DNA of 28,996 nt. It comes from a virus. The translations under genes were made by a program, and so were the position numbers. The DNA lies in the IMG/VR virus record IMGVR_UViG_3300036670_000228, positions 1 through 28,996 of that record. The stretch is one strand, 5' to 3'. The notes below the pieces were generated by a model. It was not told the DNA's origin, ran no database searches, and worked only from the letters and a program-made list of their open reading frames with translations. Numbering within the stretch: position 1 is the first letter of the stretch; each line of letters starts with the position of its first letter. This document shows, piece by piece, positions 24,470 through 28,996 of the stretch.

Positions 24470-24514
24470 AGGTTTGCTGAGCAAACCTGTTGTTTTCGCT
24501 ATCGCTCAACAACA
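24470..24514 (+). terminator. Tandem hairpins after the gp26-like operon
   Basis: Hairpin one is AGGTTTGC-TGA-GCAAACCT (24470-24488) followed by GTTGTTTT. Hairpin two is TGTTGTT/AACAACA (24488-24494 with 24508-24514), sharing one base with the first. A small TGTC-TTC-GACA hairpin follows at 24517-24527. The first, with its T-rich tail, sits 50 bp past the last plus-strand stop and is the likely terminator. Confidence 0.65.
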
Positions 24515-24647
24515 TTTGTCTTCGACAGTTTATTATACTAATCAGTGTAAACATGTTAATTGTCTGATGCAATTAGATAACTTATAACAATCTACATGAT
24601 GTGCCGAGCGCAGCGCAGTAACTATTCATCTAGATAGGCTGGTCAAG

Positions 24648-24678
24648 GTTCGCCTGATGAACAGGCGAACAAATTTTT
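24648..24678 (+). terminator. Terminator-like hairpin
   Basis: GTTCGCCTG pairs perfectly with CAGGCGAAC (9 bp) around ATGAA, followed by AAATTTTT on the plus strand. It is a second, stronger stop after the gp26-like operon, or the end of an unrecognised small transcript. Confidence 0.6.
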
Positions 24679-24784
24679 CCTTCATCTGAGTGAAGCCAGT
24701 CGTTAATTTTAGCGGGTGCACAACTATTAAATACACTTGCACGAAGAGGCGGCTGATCGGTACCCCTTGCTCCCACTACGTTCG

Positions 24785-25009
24785 TCAAACAGCAGAACCC
24801 CGTCGCCACCAAAATACTAGCAGCGATAGAGCATATGGTTGTATCTTTTTCACAGTGCCATAATCCTTGTCCATAATGTAATTTCTATTCAAATGCTCAA
24901 ACGGTTGGAAAATGTGATTCACCGTCGTCGTCCTGTTAAGGATAGTGAGCAAGTACTCTTTGTAGCTAGAGATTTTCGGTTCCCAGTGACCCGGTGGTCC
25001 TGTTGTCAT
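24785..25009 (-). CDS. Doubtful small ORF (74 aa)
   Basis: The ATG at 25009 opens a frame starting MTTGPPGHWEPKISSYKEYL and continuing TTTVNHIFQPFEHLNRNYIM and KKIQPYALSL. The composition looks protein-like, and an AATAAATA octamer lies ~110 bp upstream. There is no good ribosome site, and I recognise no family. After the stop the same frame is open again for ~48 codons, so it might be a decayed larger gene. Treat as uncertain. Confidence 0.25.
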   Translation of the reverse strand: MTTGPPGHWEPKISSYKEYLLTILNRTTTVNHIFQPFEHLNRNYIMDKDYGTVKKIQPYALSLLVFWWRRGSAV

Positions 25010-25189
25010 CGCCACTTGAAATTAGCTAGTGGATGCCATTACTACTGAATAAAAATTTATTTAAGGATTGGGATTTGACATGGTGTCTGATTGCAGTGAT
25101 GTATAATCACAGCAGTTAATGTATTTATTCTAGCTGAAATCACTGAGTATTGCAATAGTTTTGATGAACTACTCTACCCAAATAATGCA

Positions 25190-25657
25190 TCAGGCTATTG
25201 GGGGTATTGACGTGGTGTCGGATTTTAATAGGAATTTTTTTATAATATGTGAGCCGTGAACTCTCACTGAAATTTGACCATTGTAGTAGTCCATGGATTC
25301 CAGTACCTTGCGTTCAAATTGTTCACGAGCTTCTATATATGAAGTCTCAGCCTTGGAGGAACAATAGTGTAGTATTTCCCTGGAGAAATTTTCAGCACCC
25401 ATGCTAATAACATCTGCACTGAGCTCCAGGCTGCTGCCATAGTATTCAACCCAATCTGACTCAACAGATCCTCTGATTTTTTTTCTTTTCTTGGTACCGT
25501 TTTTCAGTTTAACTACCTTGTAGGTGGTTTTGGCAAACTTAGCCAGCTTCTTACCCACGTATCGACGTCCACTGACAGTATTGGTTATTAGATACACAAA
25601 ACCCACGCAGGTGTCTGGTAGCTGCTCAACAATATTTCCCTGATAGGTCCAGATCAT
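25190..25657 (-). CDS. GIY-YIG-like endonuclease (155 aa)
   Basis: The segment GFVYLITNTVSGRRYVGKK carries the VY...YVG pair of the GIY-YIG nuclease core (residues 21-35). A basic stretch follows (KVVKLKNGTKKRKKIRGSVE), then SDWVEYYGSSLEL, then SREILHYCSSKAETSYIEAR with a candidate metal-binding Glu in YIEAREQFE. Small proteins of this layout are common in T4-like phages and are often compared with the T4 Seg homing endonucleases. It may be a free-standing homing enzyme or a phage DNA-processing nuclease. It lies between the gene-poor stretch and the radical SAM gene, 39 bp after the latter. The start at 25657 has no strong ribosome site. Confidence 0.75.
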   Translation of the reverse strand: MIWTYQGNIVEQLPDTCVGFVYLITNTVSGRRYVGKKLAKFAKTTYKVVKLKNGTKKRKKIRGSVESDWVEYYGSSLELSADVISMGAENFSREILHYCSSKAETSYIEAREQFERKVLESMDYYNGQISVRVHGSHIIKKFLLKSDTTSIPPIA

Positions 25658-25696
25658 GTTAGGTGGGTGTATGGTGCATATACAGTAGTTATACTG

Positions 25697-26707
25697 TCAC
25701 CAGGAACTCATATAATTTTCTGTCATAACTGACGATTTACATTTAGTTTGACACTCAGTCCATCGAAAAGTGCGTAATTCGGTGTCCCAAAATTGATCAT
25801 TAACTACGTCAGTTAGATCTCTGTGATTTAAGTCAAACCGCTTGGCCAATTCGCGCCATTCACTATTGTGACCGTAACGATTAGCCACCCAGCAACAAGG
25901 GTATAATCTACCCTGTGCATCGATATATAATCCCTTGTTACCAATACTACATAAAGGTACAATCGGCTGGGATAGATCTGCATTTTTAATTAATTGGATA
26001 TTAATTGGATGAATACTATCCATTTTTCCAAGAGCGGTCAATGGTGTAATAACTCGTTCAAATCTATATGAGTGAGATACGTATTTTGATGATGGCTCCA
26101 GTGGATCCTGCTCGCCATAGTGGGGATAAATTTTACCAAACTTGGTGGATAATGTTAGTTGAAAAACATCCATGCCCAGCTTCACTGCATGAGATTTCAT
26201 ACTATCCAGATGATCCTCGTTAAATTTAAATGCTATTGCTGCCCATACTAGTTTGCAGGTACTGCTGGAACGCAAAGATTTGATCCCCGTGATGATAGAA
26301 TTAAAATTGCTGTTCACACGATATATATCGTTACTATGTTGATCGTATCCGTCAATACTAAAATGCACAGTATCCAGCGATGTTAGGGTCCTGCCCAGGT
26401 CAATCCACCATTGAGTTTTTTTATAGCTACCGTTGGTCACTATTAAAAATTCCACTGGCTTTACACTTTTAACGTATTGTATCACTGGAATTAAGTCGTG
26501 TGCATATATGGGATCACCATCGTCTCCACAAAAAGTAATTTTCTCCACATGTTCTAGTATAAACTCAGGTGTAAAATTTTTCTTAAAGAACTTCAATGTC
26601 AGTTCAGTATTAACTAGACTATCAGGAACTTCCTGTCGGGCACATCTGGTGCATTTTAGTGTGCATTTACTGCTAATTTCAATATGAAAATGCCATGTGG
26701 CCAGCAT
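25697..26707 (-). CDS. Radical SAM protein with SPASM-like C-terminal cysteines (336 aa)
   Basis: The 4Fe-4S ligands C15, C19 and C22 lie in the CxxxCxxC motif SSKCTLKCTRCAR close to the N-terminus. Further radical-SAM barrel marks are ITFCGDDGDPIY at ~57-68 (GGEP-like position), FLIVTNGS at ~87-93, and VHFSIDG at ~114-120. The C-terminus has LYIDAQGRLYPCCWV with C271/C272, plus C253, C319 and C323. This fits a SPASM or twitch-type extension for auxiliary Fe-S clusters, which are typical of peptide or protein modification enzymes. The substrate is unknown. No small precursor-peptide gene is obvious nearby. AGGGA lies ten bases before the ATG at 26707. It sits between gp46 and a GIY-YIG gene and has no late octamer. 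Confidence 0.85.
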   Translation of the reverse strand: MLATWHFHIEISSKCTLKCTRCARQEVPDSLVNTELTLKFFKKNFTPEFILEHVEKITFCGDDGDPIYAHDLIPVIQYVKSVKPVEFLIVTNGSYKKTQWWIDLGRTLTSLDTVHFSIDGYDQHSNDIYRVNSNFNSIITGIKSLRSSSTCKLVWAAIAFKFNEDHLDSMKSHAVKLGMDVFQLTLSTKFGKIYPHYGEQDPLEPSSKYVSHSYRFERVITPLTALGKMDSIHPINIQLIKNADLSQPIVPLCSIGNKGLYIDAQGRLYPCCWVANRYGHNSEWRELAKRFDLNHRDLTDVVNDQFWDTELRTFRWTECQTKCKSSVMTENYMSSW

Positions 26708-26737
26708 AATATAGTTTCCCTGTATATATGTTTAAAC

Positions 26738-26761
26738 GGTAATATATCATAATATATTACC
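26738..26761 (-). terminator. AT-rich palindrome between gp46 and the radical SAM gene
   Basis: GGTAATATAT and its perfect complement surround four bases (CATA). It lies between the gp46 stop (26791) and the radical SAM ATG (26707). The stem is AT-rich and not followed by a clear T-run, so it may be a weak terminator, an RNA-processing site or an operator. Confidence 0.4.
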
Positions 26762-26790
26762 TTTGTATGTTTACGATAGCAAATCCATAA

Positions 26791-28782
26791 TCAACCTACT
26801 TCACTTATTTCTGTATCAGTACTATATTCTGTGAATCCATTGGATTTTACCACATGCAGTGTATTATTTACGCGACCTACCAGTTCGTCCTTGTGTGATA
26901 CCAACCAGATACTCTTTTTCTGCTCACGACTGGTTTTCTTCAATATGGCCAGTGCACTCTCAATACCACTGGCGTCCAGTCCGTTATCGATCAGCTCATC
27001 AATGAATAACAAGTTTATTTTCTGATACAAGGATTCCCAAACATCACGGAATGCCCAGCTAAGTGACAGTATCAGACGATTTCGTTCCCCACGTGAAAGA
27101 TTGTCAAAGTCTAGCTCTCTGCCAAGTTCCTCAATGGTTACTGACAGATCGTTATTGAACTTTACAGTATGTGGTAGACCAATTTGTCCCAAATAATACC
27201 CTAGTCTGATATTTAAGTAGGATAGATTCTGATCAATAATTTGTTTACGGATGAAACTATCCTTGTTACTCAGCAGCTTGTATAGCATTTCCTGATGATC
27301 ACGTAACAGACCCAGCGCTTCAATTTCATCATAGGTGACAGATTCAATTCCCACGTTGCACATTTCTTGAATTTGCTCAGAGTATGGATCCTGTTCTGCT
27401 TGCTTATTCAGTAATTGCTGCTGTATGTGTGCAATACTGCTGCGATGCTCCACTGCATCATTTTCATTATCATAGTAAACCTTGGGTTGGGTACCAGCAG
27501 CACCCAACTCTCCGAGTTTAGTGGTATGCTCCAATAACTGTGTGTTGGTTGCTAGATATTGTAATGCAGCTTCCTGTAATGCAGCTTCCTTGCTGGCCAG
27601 TACAGTGGAGTGAGCATCATCATGTAAGTCGCTACCGCATGCATAACACTTGTGGTCTTTGAGTAGATTTACTTCCGATTTTAATTTATCAATGAGTTTA
27701 AGTTCGCGCACCTGGGACAAATCACACTGTTTGATATATTTGTTAACACTGGCCAGCTCTCTGGTTAGCTCAGTCCAAGCAGTCAGTGCTCGGTGTGCGA
27801 TCAGTTCAGCCGCGATGTCAATATGGCCCAACTCAGTCTGAGACTCTTGCAGATCATTTATATCCTGTGTATGTTTGGCGACCCACACACGCTCTCTACG
27901 ACGTAGATTCTCTATTTGTTCTTCCACTCGTTTGTTGGCATCAGTTACTGCCTTGATGCGGAATTCTTCTTGTGTGATGGCGTCCTTGGAGATTTTGATC
28001 TGATCCTTGAGCTTGTCAGCTTTTTCACTGAGCAGTGTGATGCCCAGCAACTGCTCGCTGATCATGCGCTGATCATTTGCACGCATGCTAAGAAACGGCT
28101 CAGTGTATGTATTCAGCGCTAGAATGTGTTTGAACATGTCATGACTCATGCTGTATATACGTTCCAGCTCGGCCTGTGTTTCTCGACTGTCACCCTGCGC
28201 ATCATCCACTTTTTTCTCGTCTCCGCCTACCCATAGTTTCATAACAGTAGGTTTACGACCACGTTCAATTTTATACTCTACTCCGTCCTTGGCAAACTCC
28301 ACTGTGACCAGCATGTTCTTGGCATTGGTGCGATTGATTAAATTATCCTTGCGGATGTTACTGATGGCATTGCCGAACATGGCATAGCTCAGTGCATTGA
28401 TGATGGTGGTATTATGTGAGAGTATTCCGTTTGAGTAGAATCTATGATTCGGGGAATCCACTGTCAAGTCAAACATTGGCTCAAATACACATTGGTTTAC
28501 CACTGTAGCTACCAATTGTGGTCCAGATTCAGTCATGATTTTGGATCGCATGGGGATGAGATCTTTGACAAACACTTGGTTTAGATCGTGATCAAACACA
28601 ATATGAGTGTCGGCAGCATCCAATTGCAGCCCGCCTGTGGTAGACAAACTCCATTTTTCATAATCAATAGTTTTGTGAATTTTGTTTAAATTAACCCACC
28701 CAGTGTCGGTATCAATCTCAAAATTTGAAATATCAAATGATTTAACAAATTTTCTAGTTATTGAGTCAGAAAGTTCAAGCAT
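26791..28782 (-). CDS. 46: C-terminal intein fragment fused to gp46 C-extein (recombination/SbcC-like ATPase, 663 aa)
   Basis: Residues 125-663 are the SMC/Rad50-like ATPase gp46 without its first ~35 residues. They show TTIINALSYAMFG right after the P-loop position, a coiled coil, the zinc hook CYAC at 379-382, the second coiled coil, the ABC signature NLSRGERNRL at 561-570, Walker B INLLFIDE at 589-596 and the His switch LVSHKDE near 630. With gp47 it forms the end-resection nuclease for recombination-dependent replication. The Walker A loop GxNGxGK is absent. In its place residues 1-124 are intein sequence ending SHN. The protein should be functional only after trans-splicing to an N-half encoded beyond the window. 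The ATG at 28782 lies inside the end of the nuclease gene upstream, with only a weak ribosome site. Confidence 0.9.
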   Translation of the reverse strand: MLELSDSITRKFVKSFDISNFEIDTDTGWVNLNKIHKTIDYEKWSLSTTGGLQLDAADTHIVFDHDLNQVFVKDLIPMRSKIMTESGPQLVATVVNQCVFEPMFDLTVDSPNHRFYSNGILSHNTTIINALSYAMFGNAISNIRKDNLINRTNAKNMLVTVEFAKDGVEYKIERGRKPTVMKLWVGGDEKKVDDAQGDSRETQAELERIYSMSHDMFKHILALNTYTEPFLSMRANDQRMISEQLLGITLLSEKADKLKDQIKISKDAITQEEFRIKAVTDANKRVEEQIENLRRRERVWVAKHTQDINDLQESQTELGHIDIAAELIAHRALTAWTELTRELASVNKYIKQCDLSQVRELKLIDKLKSEVNLLKDHKCYACGSDLHDDAHSTVLASKEAALQEAALQYLATNTQLLEHTTKLGELGAAGTQPKVYYDNENDAVEHRSSIAHIQQQLLNKQAEQDPYSEQIQEMCNVGIESVTYDEIEALGLLRDHQEMLYKLLSNKDSFIRKQIIDQNLSYLNIRLGYYLGQIGLPHTVKFNNDLSVTIEELGRELDFDNLSRGERNRLILSLSWAFRDVWESLYQKINLLFIDELIDNGLDASGIESALAILKKTSREQKKSIWLVSHKDELVGRVNNTLHVVKSNGFTEYSTDTEISEVG
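28411..28782 (-). other. C-intein of a probable atypically split intein in gp46 (124 aa)
   Basis: The fragment contains FEIDTDTGWVNLNKIHKTID, a block-B-like LQLDAADTHIVFD with Thr59-His60, VFVKDLIP, block F MFDLTVDSPNHRFYSN and block G GILSHN124, followed by Thr125 as the +1 residue. Block A with the first Cys is missing. The split therefore lies close to the N-terminus, giving a long C-intein. This is the arrangement of atypically split inteins such as AceL-TerL, not that of gp41-1 or DnaE, whose C-inteins are about 35-40 residues. The join would recreate GK-TTIINAL, the Walker A loop. Confidence 0.85.
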
Positions 28783-28996
28783 TTAGTAATAGTTCCAGGT
28801 AAGTCATGTTTTGTTTCAGATTCCCATACAACCAGGACCTGGTATCCCTGGTCCTCTAGTAGTTTTTGTCGAGCTGCGTCATCAGCCCAAATTGTTGCAG
28901 CGATTTTAGATTTAATTTTACTGTGGCTACTGTATTTTTTCGGATTAGCGTGCCAGTAATCACCGTAATATTCAATTATCTTTCGTCCGTGTAAAC
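28758..28996 (-). CDS. Partial Vsr-like homing endonuclease, N-terminus beyond window
   Basis: The frame is open from the right edge to a TAA at 28758-28760 (78 residues visible). HGRKIIEYYGDYWHANPKKY carries the GDYWHxNP motif typical of Vsr-like (EDxHD-type) phage homing nucleases. ATIWADDAARQKLLEDQGYQ then VLVVWESE matches the second half of that fold. It was not in the supplied list of complete ORFs because it lacks its start. It overlaps the C-intein gene by 25 bp in another frame. Vsr-like endonuclease genes are known to sit between the halves of fractured genes with split inteins, and that is how I read it. It could also be the 3' part of a longer ORF that includes the N-intein. Confidence 0.8.
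   Translation of the reverse strand, partial: LHGRKIIEYYGDYWHANPKKYSSHSKIKSKIAATIWADDAARQKLLEDQGYQVLVVWESETKHDLPGTITKCLNFLTQ

Larger units (their letters stand above)
24421..25189. other. Gene-poor stretch (~770 bp) with hairpins
   Basis: No convincing gene fills this interval. It contains tandem hairpins just after the plus-strand baseplate genes, a strong terminator-like hairpin at 24648-24678, and one weak minus-strand ORF (24785-25009) with an AATAAATA octamer at 25122-25129. A 23-bp imperfect direct repeat also links 25070-25092 to the end of the GIY-YIG gene. No tRNA cloverleaf could be drawn. The interval separates convergent transcription units, so some of it is expected to be terminators. 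Confidence 0.6.

Noticed and set aside
24630-24812. 60-aa minus-strand ORF in the gene-poor region
   Set aside because: It has no ribosome site, overlaps a terminator-like hairpin and the other weak ORF, and has no recognisable features.
24680-24820. Possible tRNA in the gene-poor region
   Set aside because: No T-arm GTTCRANNC with matching acceptor stem and anticodon arm could be drawn on either strand.
25075-25107. Sigma-70-like promoter TTGACA ... TATAAT on the plus strand
   Set aside because: The spacing is 21 bp instead of about 17, and no plus-strand gene follows. It would only read antisense to the GIY-YIG gene.
28758-28782. Frameshift joining the Vsr-like ORF and the C-intein into one gene
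   Set aside because: Not excluded, but the C-intein has its own ATG and the overlap is a typical short gene overlap. The split reading also matches known fractured-gene layouts. Sequence beyond 28996 is needed to decide.

Overview
The window is a piece of a T4-like (myovirus) phage genome. The evidence is an ordered block of recognisable T4 morphogenesis homologues: portal gp20, acidic prohead-core proteins, protease gp21, scaffold gp22 and major capsid protein gp23. With them are a gp26-like baseplate protein, a tape-measure protein and the recombination ATPase gp46. Short AT-rich octamers of the form NNTAAATA, resembling the T4 late promoter TATAAATA, precede most of these genes. The tail-fibre-like proteins resemble those I remember from aquatic T4-like phages (cyanophages, pelagiphages), so an aquatic bacterial host is likely. 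The host itself cannot be named from the sequence. No tRNA, rRNA or CRISPR array was found.

Layout, left to right. Almost everything is on the minus strand, so transcription runs right to left. (1) 1-12249: virion-surface proteins, including a 2035-residue protein with about 30 copies of a NAQ[IVL]TGG-centred repeat, a 565-residue and a 686-residue fibre-like protein, and four small structural proteins. Three of these share C-terminal modules. (2) 12336-13101: two small genes, then a perfect palindromic terminator at 13148-13173. (3) 13203-20526: capsid assembly cassette, read as gp20 > 80-aa protein > acidic core protein > gp21 > gp22 > gp23. The portal gene carries a full 389-residue intein with an HNH nuclease. 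(4) 20564-23302: tape-measure-like protein. It diverges from the plus-strand pair gp26-like (23351) and a 73-aa protein (24199) across a palindrome that holds two facing late-promoter-like octamers. (5) 24421-25189: about 770 bp with no convincing gene but several hairpins. (6) 25190-28996: a GIY-YIG-like nuclease, a radical SAM protein, the C-terminal part of gp46 fused to a C-terminal intein fragment, and the tail of a Vsr-like homing endonuclease.

The most interesting feature is at the right edge. gp46 appears to be a fractured gene. Its Walker A loop is missing from the ORF, which begins instead with about 124 residues of intein ending in SHN|T, exactly where the GxNGxGK|T P-loop should be joined. 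A Vsr-like nuclease gene immediately precedes it and overlaps it by 25 bp. This fits an atypically split intein (short N-intein, long C-intein) with a homing endonuclease gene between the halves. The N-half would lie beyond position 28996. Together with the portal intein and the GIY-YIG gene, the right-hand third of the window is heavily loaded with intein and homing-type elements inserted in essential phage genes.
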